From assembly GCA_038277395.1 (NCBI GenBank), contig CM076192.1, forward strand, positions 197,225,647 through 197,289,646: 64,000 nt of DNA, given 5' to 3'. The position numbers and the translations under genes are program-made. The DNA is from Dryocosmus kuriphilus (taxonomy: Eukaryota > Arthropoda > Insecta > Hymenoptera > Cynipidae). The notes beneath the pieces were generated by a model. It had not been told where the DNA came from and did no database searches. It saw only the letters and a program-made list of their open reading frames with translations. The first letter of the stretch is position 1. Every line of letters begins with the position of its first letter. Below are positions 31,140-42,850 of the stretch, piece by piece.

Positions 31140-31990
31140 ATTTGAAACTCCCAGTTTCCAAAAAGGTTCTTACAACGGTGTCTGTCTATCGCTGTTGTAG
31201 GTGTCGCTATGATCGTCGCCGTTGTTGTTGCTGTCGTCGGCGCCTGTGACGGCGATAGCTTTTGGAAAACCAATCACATTGAATTGCGCTTTTGCACAAA
31301 TCTTCAGGGTCTAAAAGCAAAGGAGGGATTCGTTAACCAGCCACTTTTGACCAACGATTATGATTTTATCCATCAAAAACGGTTTTCTCAACGTCAAAAA
31401 ATCCATTTTTCAGCTAAAATATGCGATATACACAATATATCTATATATGAATAAAGTTGTTTGGCTCAAACAAATCTACAAACTTCGTGTCATCCCTTTT
31501 TTGATAAAATGCACCGTTCTTGTTTTAGTCGAGAAAACGCTATTAAAAACAAAAAACTCTGGTTTCCGGCCAAAATATTCTAGATAAAGGGAAATCTGTA
31601 ATAGACAGTGTTGTTCAGATCAAAGGGATGTACAAATTTTGTGTTAACCATTTTTTGATAAAATGCACGGTTTCTGTTTTAATCGCGAAAAAGTTATTAA
31701 AAATTTAAACTTAAAATTTCCCGCCAAACTATGCAAGATAGGGAAAAAATGATAACTAATATATGTATTCCGCCCAAAAAGATCTACAAATTTGCTCACT
31801 ATAATTTTTTTTAACAAACGCAAAGTTTTTGTGTTATTCCTGAAATATTTTATTAAATACAAACAAAACCAGTTTTCATCAAGTCTATGCAAGATACAAG
31901 ATAATATTAACAGGCAGAATTTTTCATCTTAGAACGATCTACACATTTGTTTAAAACTATTTTTTATTCAAATTATAATTTATTCATGAA
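31140..31990. repeat. diverged ~154-bp tandem repeat, four or more copies
   Basis: The block tttttgataaaatgcac starts at about 31498 and 31651, with a degenerate version at about 31805; each copy ends in a variant of atctacaaatttg. Flanking partial copies extend to about 31345 and 31990. Copies are much diverged, so this is an old satellite-like array. Confidence 0.8.
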
Positions 31991-32007
31991 ATATATAGGA
32001 GTTGTTT

Positions 32008-33148
32008 TGTAACGTTCGGTCTCCCAGTGGTCCCTGTTCGGGCTCCATGTAACGATCCCTTTTTACCACTCTTATGCAAGTTGTCCCAGCGACGCTTCAG
32101 CATAGCCAGGGTCAAGTTTTGAGACAACTAGACAACATGTTCATTGAGTACAAGAGTAGAATATCGATTTATTTTAACTAATAGATGCTTATAGTGTTTG
32201 AGTGTTGTGTGTGTGATAAGGGAGGTGTGTGTGGGCGGCGTTGACTACGCAGTGTGGTGTGTGTGTGTGCGCGTTACATAATGTGTATGTTGAGGCGGGT
32301 GCGTGGTGCGAGTGAGGTCGGAAGTGTATTTGTGCGGCGGTGACTGCGTAGGGCTGTGTGTGTGCGTGTTACATTGTGTATGTCGAGAAGCGTGTGTGGT
32401 GTGTATGAGAGAACGGAAGTTTTTGTGCGTACGACGGTGATTGCGTAGTGTGGTGCGCGTGCGCGCTTGTGCAAATTACATATTTTGTATGCGGAGACGG
32501 ATGTGTGGTTTGTGTGGGAACGGAAGGGTTTGTGTACAGCCGAGACTGCGTAGTGTGGTGTGCGTTTGCGCGTTAAATAGTGTTATGCCGCCGATCTTCG
32601 CGAGCGAACGTGAGGAGCGGCTTCGGTATGTTTCCGTCTCTCTGGGCGCATCACTCCGGGGCCCGTAATTACAGACATACGTTGACTGCCGGTTTTCGCT
32701 GCTCTGCCACGGAGATCCTCCTCGGGCGCTTGACTTTGATGACGGGCAGTGAACTAGGGTAGAGTCAGTCGGCGAGTCGGTCTCGGGTGCCGAAGGGGGA
32801 CTATGGGAGCACCCATTGATCTCCGTATACGCTAGCTTCGCGTGGCCATGAGATCACCCACTGACCACGAGAACCGTACACATTCGCCGGGTAGGTCGAT
32901 CAGGAAGTCGTGTTTGGGTGGCAAGGCGGGACAATGGAAGTACCCATTAATCCCCGTATTCGCTAGTTTCGCGTGGCCATGGGAGCGCCCATTGACCACC
33001 AGTGCCGTACACGTCACCGGACCGGTCGTTCAGGTCGAGAAGTCAGGTCAGTCCTGGGGAACGGCAAGAGTAAGAGTACCTACTCATTCCGGTTATCGCG
33101 AACTTCTGCCTACCATAGGACCGTCTACTGATAGTGAGGAGGCATGAG
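32008..33148 (-). repeat. left LTR (3' LTR in element orientation)
   Basis: About 1.14 kb. It holds a GT-rich array of ~97-bp units (about 32215-32590) and about two units of a ~125-bp minisatellite carrying cgtggccatggga and accgtacac (about 32800-33050). A second PBS-like block (minus-strand TGGAGCCCGAACAGG, 32039-32025) lies inside this LTR near its end. Confidence 0.6.
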
Positions 33149-33465
33149 TTTTACTTGGCGAGAGCTCTCCTTTGTGCTCGGTTAGTCTCACCTGAATCAA
33201 CTGCCGACATTGCGTCGCGCGTCTGGTATTAAAGGGTCGGTCGATGCTGGTATCGCGTGGTGCGAAGCGTGGTCGGAAGCCATTCCTCCTATGGCACGAC
33301 TGTAGGCTTGTATGAAACTTGCCAGCGCGATTGCACACTGCCTGTGCATGAAATGTATGTGGCAGTGTGTATTCACTCGTCATATTCGGAGAGTATAGTT
33401 CACAAGAGAAACGGAACGCGAACATGAGAAATCGACAATACATTGTTGCAGAGGAATGCGTTGCG

Positions 33466-34079
33466 TCACATTGTGTTGGCGATGTGGGAGGTGAGATGTA
33501 TGGTTATTATGATGAGGAATGTTAGCGAATGTGTAATGGGTATTTTGAATTTTAATCTACTTACAGAGACGGTCACATTGCGGAGTTTTTCGCACTTCGA
33601 GAAACGCATCTTGTAACGTCGCCCCGTGTGCCCTCCCGCCAGCGAGGCATCCCGAGTTTTCTTCAGTTTTCCTTCACCACGGATACATCGGAGATGATTT
33701 TGGGAAGTTTCGGCGCCGTTATGAGGGGTTCCATTGGAGCTAGGGTTCTGGTGGTTTTGTTGCTTTCTTTCTTCGCGGGTGTCGGTACTGTGGCTGGTGA
33801 GGGTGCGCGCCATGGTCTTAATTTTAGTGCAGGGGGCTTCGTCCGAAGTGCCCGTGATATTGTACCCGGCTTGTTTCTCTGTGCTAGACAGCCTACTTCC
33901 CGACGTGGTTTCCTTGTTGGCACATTTGTTCTACCATGTTTGCGCAGGACGACTCCTTCTTCCTCTTGAATGATGGTTGGCCCTCGGTCGTAAGTGGGCC
34001 TGACCTCCTGGAACTTCCGGATACCGTCGGACTCCAGAGCCTTTTCCAGTTGGGCGATCTCTGCTTCGACGTCGTTCAT
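33466..34079 (-). CDS. gag-like basic protein of the LTR element, frame interrupted
   Basis: From the ATG at 34079 a 139-codon frame begins with a heptad-like coiled-coil start (VEAEIAQLEKALE). A strongly basic, proline-rich middle follows and it stops at 33663. The same strand in the neighbouring frame stays open across that stop and reads GGHTGRRYKMRFSKCEKL down to about 33560, where GTCTCT/GTAAGT resembles a splice donor. The two parts may be one protein split by an indel. I find no zinc knuckle and no known family match; gag-like is inferred from position and charge. Confidence 0.4.
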
Positions 34080-34249
34080 GCTCACTTTGTGTTTTTCAGC
34101 GCACTTATGATTGTTCGGTGTTCGGTGTCCGTTTCATTCAGGTACCGCCTGCGGTGCGGAGTCGGGTAGTGCGAGTCCGTTTGGTGTGGTTCCTGCCTGT
34201 AAGGTTTCCGTTACATCATAATGATGTGTCGCTCTTCGATGATTTGAAC

Positions 34250-34830
34250 GGTTGCCGAAAGCGGGCGGTGTTGCTCAGCGGTCTCTGAGCGCGCTTCTTT
34301 GCAGTATTTTGCGGTCAGTGTACTCCTTGGTGGCCAACGTTCCCGGTGCTCGGTAACATTGGCGGTTGCAGGAAGCGGCGGTTCTGTCCAGCAGTATCTG
34401 GACATATTTGTGCTCGCGATGCAGAATATTCTCTCGGTAACTGTTTTTCACGGTGCTCGTTAACATCTGCGGTTGCCGTAAGAGTCGGTTCTGTCCAGCG
34501 GTAACAGCACAGATGGGTGCTTACGGTGCAGGATGGTGCTTCAGTAACTGGTTTCCTCGGTGCTCGGTGACATATGCGGTTGCGAGAGGTGGCGGTTCTG
34601 TCCAGCGATCTCCGGCAGATGGGTGCTTGAGGTGCAGAATGGTTCCTCGGCAACTGCTTTCATCGGTACTTGGTGACGTCGGAGGTTTGCAGAGAGTGGG
34701 CGGTTCTGTCCAGCTGTATCTGGACAATTAGATTTTTGCGGTGTCAAGTATTCACCGCTACTCGGTAATGTCGCCGTTGCCGAAAGCGGGTGGTTCTGGC
34801 CAGCGGTGCCTGAACAAGTAGGTGCTTGCG
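34250..34830. repeat. ~105-bp tandem repeat inside the LTR element
   Basis: About six units, each with ggttctgtccagc and a gttgccgaaagcggg-like block; matching points fall near 34265, 34380, 34489, 34591, 34701 and 34791. Unit lengths vary from 90 to 115 bp. It breaks any long frame in this part of the element. Confidence 0.85.
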
Positions 34831-34943
34831 GCGTAACGTAGACACTCGGTGTGCTTGCTTCGAAGGGCCCTGGAGCGGATTCTAGTTTGGGCGGTTGAAC
34901 GTCCTCTTTCGAGGAGCTTTATGAACTGATCCTTCAGATCCAT
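34758..34943 (-). CDS. short frame at the 5' end of the LTR element's interior
   Basis: The first ATG inside the element after the primer-binding site (34943) opens 61 codons starting MDLKDQFIKLLERG. It runs into the tandem repeat, where it ends. It may be the original N-terminus of the element's Gag, cut by repeat expansion. No family is recognised. Confidence 0.3.
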   Translation of the reverse strand: MDLKDQFIKLLERGRSTAQTRIRSRALRSKHTECLRYAASTYLFRHRWPEPPAFGNGDITE

Positions 34944-35080
34944 GCGCCGTTGAATTTATGTTCTTTGTGTGAGGACGGAGGGGTATAACCGAAGCGGGAG
35001 AGAAGGGTTGGAAAGTGGAAGTGTAGGGATAAAGGTGGATAGGAAAGGGAGGTGCTTCAGTCCTAATATAAAAAGTCAAA

Positions 35081-35095
35081 CCTGTTCGGGTGCCA
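35081..35095 (-). promoter_or_regulatory. primer-binding site of the LTR element
   Basis: Minus-strand TGGCACCCGAACAGG begins immediately after the LTR end (35096). It resembles primer sites complementary to a lysine tRNA 3' end in retroelements. The tRNA identity is inference. Confidence 0.6.
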
Positions 35096-36610
35096 CGTAA
35101 CGGTCGGTCTTCTAGTGGGCACTGTTCTGGCACCATGTAACGGTTTGCTTCTACTACACTTATCCAAGTTGTCCCGGCGGACGCTTCACCCTAGCCAGGG
35201 TCAGGTTTTGAGTTAATCAGACAACATATTCTCTGAGTATAACAGTAGAATATCGATTTATTTTAACTAATAGATGCTTACAATGTTTGCGTGTTGCGCG
35301 TGTGATAAGGGAAGTGTGTGTATGTACGGCGGTGGCTGCGGAGTGTGGTATGTGTGTGCGCGTTATATAGCGTGTATGCGGAGGCGGGTGCGTATTGTGA
35401 GTGAGGACGGAAGTGTGTGTGTACGGGGGTGACTTCGTAGAGCGGTGTGCGCTTGCCCGTGACATAGTGTATGTCGAGACGGGTGTGTGGTGTGTGTGAG
35501 AACGGAAGGGTGTGTGTACGAAGGTTACTACATAGTGTGGTGCGCGAGTGCGCGTTACATATCTTGTATGTGGAGACGGGTGTGTTGTGTGTGTGAGAAT
35601 GGATGTGTGTGGGTACGGTTGTGACTGCTTAGTGTGGTGTGCATGTGCGCGATACATATTGTGTATGTGGAGACGGGTGTGTTGTTTGTGTGAGAACGGA
35701 AGTGAGTGTGTACGGGTGTGACTGCGTAGTGTGGTTTGCGTGTGCGCTTTAAATAGTATGTATGTCGCTGGTCTTCGTGGGCGGTCATGAGGGTTGGTTT
35801 CGGTACTTTTCCCTCCCTGGGGACGCTTCACTCCGGTCCTTGTAATTACAGACATACGTTGACTGCCGGTTTTCGCTTCCCCGCTTCCGCAGATCCTCCT
35901 CGGGCGCTTGACTTCTATGACGGGCAGTGCGTAAGGGCAGAGTCAGTCGGCGAGTCTGCCTCGGGTGGTAAGTGTGGACCATGGCAGCACACATTGTTCC
36001 CCGTATGCACCAGGGATGCGTGGCCATGGGAGCGCCCATTAACCAAGAGAACCGTACACCGTCGACGGTTCAATCGGTCGGGATGTCAGGTCGATTTCGG
36101 GTTACAAGTGTGGACGATGGCAGCCCCAATCATCCCGTATGTACTAGTTTCGCATGGCCATGGGAGCGGCAATTGACCACGAGAACCGTACACCGTCGGC
36201 AGGTCGGTCGGTCGGCAGGTCAGTTCGGTTTCGTGTGACAAGAAGGGACCATGGGAGCACCCGTTGCTCTCCGTATGCACTAGGTTCGTGTGGCCATGGG
36301 GGCGCCCATTGACCACGAGAAGCGTACATCGGCGCCGGGTCGGTCGGTCAGGAAATCGGGTTCGGGTGGCAAGGGTGGAGCATGGGAGAACACATTGATC
36401 CCCGTATGCTCTAGATTCGCGTGGCCATGGGAGCGCTCATTGACCACTATAGCCATACACCGGCAACGGGCCGGTCGGTCAGGTCGAGAAGTCAGTTCTG
36501 TCCGGGCGAACGGCAGGTGTAAGTGTATCTACTCCATATGGTTCCCACTACATTCTGCCTACCACGTATGGTGCGGCTGGTATTTTGTCTCAGCCCCGGA
36601 GGAGGATCAT
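35096..36610 (-). repeat. right LTR (5' LTR in element orientation)
   Basis: About 1.5 kb, the counterpart of 32008-33148 and longer because its arrays have more units: about five GT-rich ~97-bp units (35300-35765) and about four ~125-bp minisatellite units (about 35970-36490). Long minus-strand frames full of His/Thr/Arg are by-products of the GT-rich array. It also contains the duplicated PBS-like block (minus TGGTGCCAGAACAG, about 35136-35123). Confidence 0.6.
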
Positions 36611-38092
36611 TAACGGGATTTTTTTAACCATGTTACGTGGTAGAAATCACCCTTTCTTGTAAAACTGATCAAGTGCTAAACGAATAATCGTCAAATTCAA
36701 AAAATGGAAAAAAGAGATTTAAGATCCTAGAAAAATTTGGATGGAACTTGGTGTCAGGTGAATATTCAATGATACTACATCTTGCGTAGAAATCCCCCAT
36801 ATTGTCGAACATTTATCAAGTCATAAAGTTCAGGCATTCTGAAGGAGTGAATAGGAACTTTTTGACATTGAGAGCTAAGATAGGCATCCCCAAATGCCTT
36901 TTCAGAATAATATTAACGGTTTTCTTGCTGAAAAGTGTCGACTTTAGTAAATGTTAAATTTTCGAACACAAGGGTGATTCCTCCAATCCATACTGTGGTG
37001 GGTGGTCTTTTGCTGAAACAATATCTCTTTCAGTGTCATTGAGGGATTATCTTTTTATTTCGTCTCCTAATGTTTCCATTTATTTATAGCAAAGCGTCGG
37101 CTTTGACACTTGAAAGATATCTACCCTCGATAAATGTGACATTGATTTTCTGCCTGAAACCACACCTCTTTCTTTCGGAACTTAAGCCGCATGCATTCGG
37201 ATGCCCCGTGTGCATATCATGCTAGAGATGATGGGGCGCAGCGGCCAATGAATTTTTCCATGAATCTTTTGCGAATAATTAATTGACGCACAATTTAATG
37301 AAATTCAATATTCCTTTTTTAACCTTTTCCAAATGTTTCAATAAATAAGGATTCATTATCTCCAGTTACTCCCTAAGTCAAAATATTGTGAAGGCATTTA
37401 TTGTGAAAGCATTTATTGGTAGTATAGCTATGTATGTGCGGCCCCACCCACGACAGTTTTTGCGCTCTCACCGAAAGATGGCGCCACTGCTCCCTCAGTG
37501 GTACATGTTCGTGCTAAGATATCGGCACTCGGAGTTACCCTCGGCCGGTAAGGAAGGATTCCACAACAAAAAACTTCTTTTCTTCGCCGATATATGGTGC
37601 CAATGTACGTTATCGAGAGTTTTGTTACCCTCTGTCGGTAAAATAGGATTTTTGTGGTAGGTATTTTTACCATATGTAGCACCACTATAAGCTTTACGTG
37701 AACGCCGCATTCCTCATTACTCTTGAGGTTACGTATTAGAACTTAATTCTCGAAAATTCCCTCTCTCTCCCTCTCAGTCAGCTTGTATACTAAAATGTAA
37801 GAGCATAAATTCAATGGGTTGCAGGTTCAAACGTGTTTTCCCCCTCTCTCCAACGCTAATCCCATTACATTGATGTCACTGATCCTAGAAGCTTAAAGGC
37901 GCGAGAATTCTTCTTCAGTGGTTTTGGCAGGCACGCGAAGCATGTTTGAACTTGCCTTACTCAACTCTCTCTAACGCTGACCTAATTATTTTGATTGCAC
38001 TGCTATGGGTGTGAGAAGCGCCGGAGGGGCGAAGGGGGAGTCTCAATATTGCACAATAGATCATCGAGTTACGCAAGATGAAGCAATAATTT
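36611..38092. other. non-coding interval with a short direct repeat
   Basis: No gene is supported. gttaccctcggccggtaagg (about 37534) and gttaccctctgtcggtaaaa (about 37622) are direct copies ~88 bp apart in a longer weak duplication. ggcgccact at about 37482 is related to the gcgccatct motif at 30.9 kb. Confidence 0.45.
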
Positions 38093-38372
38093 AAAATCGC
38101 AAAGTAATCAGATGTTGAAAAACAACGATTTTTCTGAGTTGTGCTCAGGAAATGCAATCACTATTGCGTCTTGTAAAATTCCGTACTTCTAATAGTTCTT
38201 GAATCAAAACTCGAAAATCTCAAAATAATCAGATATTGAAAAACAGCAATTCTTCTGTGTTATGCTCAAGAAATTCAATCACTTTTCCCTTCCCGTAAAA
38301 TTCCGTACGACAAATAGTTCCTTAATCGAAACTCAAAATCTCAAAATAATCAGATATTGAAGAACACCCATT
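38093..38372. repeat. ~120-bp tandem repeat, 2.3 copies
   Basis: taatcagatattgaaaaac-type blocks recur at about 38106, 38226 and 38347, with the intervening text (ttcaatcac, cgtaaaattccgtac) also repeated. Confidence 0.9.
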
Positions 38373-38484
38373 TTGCTGGGCTGTCGACCAGAAAAGGTCC
38401 AATTTCCAGGTGTTAAACACAGAATGGCAGACTGGCACACATACTCCGTTGCGCTGCCATGCATTTTTCAAGTCAACATAAAGG

Positions 38485-38785
38485 CATGCTTCCATTAATT
38501 TCCCAGAGGTAATTAGAATTCCCTAGTAAGCCGCCATATTGGAACTGAACCAAGTCTATAGTCCATGTCCGAGGTCGTACTACGTCACTACGCAACCCCA
38601 CCATGGTTTTATAGAGTCTCGTGTCAGCCCAAGGCCTGCTGCCATTAGTATGCCGGAGGGAACCAGACGCCCTTCGTAAGAGGCCATCTGGAAATTAAAC
38701 CAAGTCTATAGTCTATGGCCTATGTCGCACTAGTTTAGCACGGAACCCAAACACAATGTTCCAAAGCCTCGTGCCCACATGAAAA
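38485..38785. repeat. ~152-bp direct tandem duplication
   Basis: ccaagtctatagtcyatg occurs at about 38549 and 38700 within a longer duplicated block that runs from aggcatgcttccatt to tctcgtgtcag and again to cctcgtgcccac. Confidence 0.85.
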
Positions 38786-39404
38786 AGGCTTCTTCGGAGT
38801 AAACCCCTACAATAGCGTCTTTTCAGCGATAATTTTAACACAGTGTGTCCGCGGCCACTCCATAATATCCCAAGCGAAATCCTGCCGATCCCAGGATCAT
38901 GTCAGTTGATTTGTTGTGACAGGCTGCTCTGCGGTGAATAGTGGTATTTTTACACGTCCCCACGTGTGCTTATGGAACCAAACCTTTCCTCCCTGAATAG
39001 TGTAGAATGTGTGCGGGTTTCATTGGAGCTGTTTAATAGGTGTTGTGGTATGGTGAAGTGTCAGCCGGCAAGCCGGCTCCAAAACGCCTAGGTAAAACAA
39101 TTTAAGAAAGTTCGAAGGAATTAGTGGATATCTTAAATAAAATAAATACACCCCCCCCCCCCCCCGCAGTATGGTGACGGTACGGGTAGAGCTAAATACG
39201 ATTTCTAGGCCCTGAGATGTTTACTCATTGGACACAGGCCATCCCCCTCGCGGCATTCTGTCAATTGATAGCTCGTAAGTGATTCTGTGCTTGACCAGGT
39301 AACCTCTTTGACTGATTTTATCTAGTGTTTTAAAATTCGAATGGACAGGCTAAATTGAAATTGTGCGTGATACAAAATACCACGTCACAATAAGTACACG
39401 CAGC
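38786..39404. other. non-coding interval with a C15 run
   Basis: Nothing gene-like is visible. A run of 15 C residues at 39151-39165 follows aataaataca; such a run is prone to assembly error. Confidence 0.5.
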
Positions 39405-39610
39405 CGCACAACCACATACATTCACCCAGCTTCACTCGATTTCACTTACACACCTTCATTTAAATACGTATACGATGCAGAAAAAACACATACATTCACT
39501 CAGCTTCGCTCGATTACACTCACAGGTCTTCACTTACATGCGTATACGACGCGACACAAACACATACATTTACAAAGCTTCGCTCGATTTCACTCACACA
39601 TCTTCACTCT
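39405..39610. repeat. ~74-bp minisatellite, about three copies
   Basis: acacatacattcac...agcttcgctcgatt...cactcacac blocks start at about 39413, 39487 and 39561. Confidence 0.9.
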
Positions 39611-41569
39611 CTTATTTCATTAGCGGTTGAAATTATTTGAAGACATTATTTCTGTTTCAAGCAACCGCAAACCGTCTACCAAATAAATCAGCTACATATA
39701 TTTTGTAATCCACTGTAAGAAACTTTGAAATAATCTTTAACACAACAGAGTAGGTAATATGCCCAAAAATACAATTAATTTAATTAAAACATTGTAGTAC
39801 TCGAAAACGGTATAACATATGACAAAAATGTATTTAGAAGATGGGATGTTTGTCAGACAGATCAAAACGATACACAAAAAAAAAAAAATTTCAAAATTTA
39901 CGAGGATGTCGAAAACTGTAAGAGATATGTACAAACTGAAAAAATTGTAATTCTCACAAAACAGTTTCTCAAACTGAACTAAATGATACACTAAAGAAAT
40001 TTTGAAAAGTAAGGAGGGTTGCCGAGCTGTAGGCAATAATCAGTAATTTAGGAATGAACCGATGTTGGCAAATGTCTGAATTTAACCAAGTAGTGCGGGT
40101 TGCCAAGGACACAGGCTTCATGTGCAGGCTTCTGTTACAAGCTAAATGATTGTAAAACAACACTTTGGCAGAAGAGTTATATTCTAAGCTAAATGTCTGT
40201 GAAATTAGTCAATAATCGACAAGAAATGGTAGTTTGTGTCCCTGCTAAAACGAAATTTAGTCAGTGATCAATTAAGGCTGGCTGCTGAGATATAGGTTTC
40301 AGGAGCAAGCCTTTGCTCCAAGCTAAATCTTTGTAAAACCACAGTTCGGCGAAGGTCATCCGTTCCAGGCTAAATGTCCGCAAAATTATTCAGTAATCGA
40401 AAGTCAACGATGGTTCTTGTCCATGCTGAATGTCTGCAAAATTATTCAGTAACCGACTGGTGATGGTGGCTCATGTCCGCACTAGATGTCTGTAAAAACA
40501 GCCATTTACAAGCAGGTGATGATGATGGATCGTGTCTGTGCTAAAATATCACTCAGTACGTAACTAAGTACGGTGGCTGTCTGACATTGGACTTCTGTGA
40601 TGACTTGGGGTATTTATGATGTACAAAGAACCTTCTATAACTTGTGGATAAAGAGGGAGGTCTAATAATAAACAAAGATAGTACGTACATTATATGAGGA
40701 TATATACAACTACATTGTTTGGACTAGTTTCCAGAAAATTCTACAGGTAGCCACCCAAAATAATAATAATAATAATCCCAAGTGTTATAAAACACTGCAA
40801 TATCAAGATGCATCTTACTGAAGGTTTTATGATATGCAGCGCCACTTTAAATCAGTGCGTTTAAACGGTTAATGTTCATGCTCAATGGAAAATGTTCAGA
40901 AAAGCAATTATACAGCTCAGAATATGCAAAAAAGAAAAAAATAATTTACAGTCATCTCTGTGTATTTGCCAGATCTCCCACAATATGATTTTAGACATTA
41001 AAATAAGTTTACCATGTTTAGTTTACTTAGTGAAAAAGCAAAGAGATTAATGTAGACGAGTGACGCATACTTATGGAATGTATAAACAGTAAATTTGTTT
41101 ATAAAGTCAAAGAGCTACGAATGTAAGTGTTACGTTTTACGAAATTCTTTAAAAAATATTACAACGTAACCCCAAAAATTCTATAATACATATTTGAAGT
41201 GTTTTAAGTAATGCGCTTTTTAGTAATAATCGAAGAGTGATCCTATTTTACAAGTCTGAGTTATTTGTGCAACTATTATGAGAAGCATCGAATACTAACC
41301 TACTTACAAGCAGTTTATTTCCCAGCTTTTATTACTTTTTTCTGACAGATAGATATCGAAATATTTGGCTTTTGATAGGAACCAAAAAGATATCAAAAAA
41401 GTATTTTCGAATTTAAAAAACATCGTATTTAAAAAGTAGCCACCTTAAGCATTCAAAAATGAGCTCTTTAGTTGAAAAAATATTGTAGTAATAGTATAAA
41501 CTAAAAAGCGTAAAAAGTAATTCATTTAGCTCGGTTTCGTCAGCCCCGCCCCCCCACCTGCCGGCTGAA
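39611..41569. other. non-coding interval with degenerate repeats
   Basis: From about 40140 to 40600 short phrases such as gctaaatgtctgtaaaa and attattcagtaatcga recur at uneven spacing (diverged tandem repeat). A small AAT run is at about 40763-40777. No coding region is supported. Confidence 0.45.
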
Positions 41570-41690
41570 AATTGTCAACTGTCTTTTATTCCACTGAATT
41601 TCCGCCCAAATTCGTTCATATGCGCTATCAATAAAAAATTGTGCACCCAGCAAGCAGACGAGTTATAGCTATATCCTAAAAGTTCTAGCT

Positions 41691-42221
41691 TTATGTATAC
41701 ATATTGAGGTATTTGTCGTTTTCCTGCACATACAACGATAAGCACTTGACCATCCAAACATTGCAAATACTAGATAAAAGTGTACTTACGCAAATCGGAC
41801 GCCCATTGTGGAATCCAGGAACAAAAGCTGAGACGGGAATTACTTCCGGAGTGTGAGGCTGTAAAGTCGCACTATATAGAAGCATAACATTATTTGGGTT
41901 TTGCTGCCTGAGATTTTTAAGCTGTGAATTATAAAATTCTTTGCCCTTGTCTGTGTGTAAGTTTCTTGGTAAACGATCCTGCATCAGTACAGATTACGTT
42001 GCTGAAGTGACGTTTTATTCAATCTTACTTTTAAGAGGGACAGCCCAGGCGTACTTGGAAAAAATATCTATTACAGTTATATCTGTAACCATTATTTTCG
42101 TGGGCAGGGGGTAACATTTCAACCAAATCTGCCTGCCATTTCTCATCTGTACCGCCATCTGCACGCGACGACGTGGATATTTCTTTCTAGCCGGTTTATG
42201 CAGTTCCGTGACTACTGCCAA
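41691..42221 (-). pseudogene. Polinton integrase, frameshifted
   Basis: This retroviral-type integrase inserts the Polinton. The minus strand begins with ELHKPARKKYPRRRV (from about 42210), a signature just before the catalytic core. TVIDIFSKYAWAVPLKSK carries the first catalytic aspartate. After a break near 42000, HTDKGKEFYNSQLKNL (about 41960) carries the second. Part of the core also reads in another frame as KWQADLVEMLP, so at least one indel lies near 42130. The region holding the catalytic glutamate is replaced by unrelated sequence, so the protein cannot be active. Confidence 0.85.
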
Positions 42222-42850
42222 TTTCTCCTAGTCCATTCTCGAGGGAGTTTAGTTGAGCGTCCAACCGAGCAAAGATTTCAGAGTTACGGACTGGAAAGTC
42301 TTGTTGACTATCAGCTTGCAAGTTCCTTAAACGCTCATTGATTGATTCCTCGAGGATACATGTCATCAAATTATTACTCTCAATCTCTGTTCACATGGAA
42401 GATGTGACTTTAAACACTATGTGTATCTCATTTCGTATAATGCAATGTACAATTCCCAAACTGAGAGCGTCGTGTTGTTTTTTCGCCCCATTAACGTTGT
42501 ATTCTCTTGCTATCTGCATCATAATGGCCTTCAGAGGTGATATAGAATCCTAAAATAGGAGATCCACGGCTCGCTGCAGCCGTTCAATGTAGGTGACGTC
42601 CAAACACATCGATATACAACGTGATACTGATGATATCTTTCCGTGTATGCGCCTAATATATGATTCCGGCTACCCGTAGTTCCTGAATAATGGACACGAT
42701 TTTATTTTTGTAACTTGGATTGCCTGCTGTCTGAGACGCTAAGAGTAAACGAAGACAGTCCACTAGTTACTTCGTTTCATCCTTGTAAACATAGTCATTA
42801 TTTGCACTTTCTCTAGCTACTATATACTGTGGCAGAGAACCTCCGCTCGT
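42222..42850. other. inter-gene part of the Polinton, no gene recognised
   Basis: Only short frames occur. A minus-strand start of the integrase could lie here but is not readable. Confidence 0.4.

Larger units (their letters stand above)
32008..36610 (-). mobile_element. LTR retrotransposon with very long repetitive LTRs and no recognisable pol
   Basis: Two direct repeats (32008 to about 33148 and 35096 to about 36610) share an order of landmarks: tgtaacg start, gttgtccc...agccagggtca, atatcgatttattttaactaatagatgctta, a GT-rich tandem array, then a Met/His-motif minisatellite. A primer-binding-site-like sequence abuts the right repeat on its inner side, so the element runs right to left. 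The ~1.95-kb inside has a short basic gag-like frame and a tandem repeat but no protease, RT or integrase. That is the layout of a non-autonomous element of the large-retrotransposon-derivative kind. Outer ends toward the body of each LTR are approximate. Confidence 0.65.

Noticed and set aside
35217..35855. Long minus-strand frame rich in His, Thr and Arg (over 200 codons)
   Set aside because: It lies wholly in the GT-rich ~97-bp array of the LTR; composition and repetition come from the repeat, not from selection for protein.
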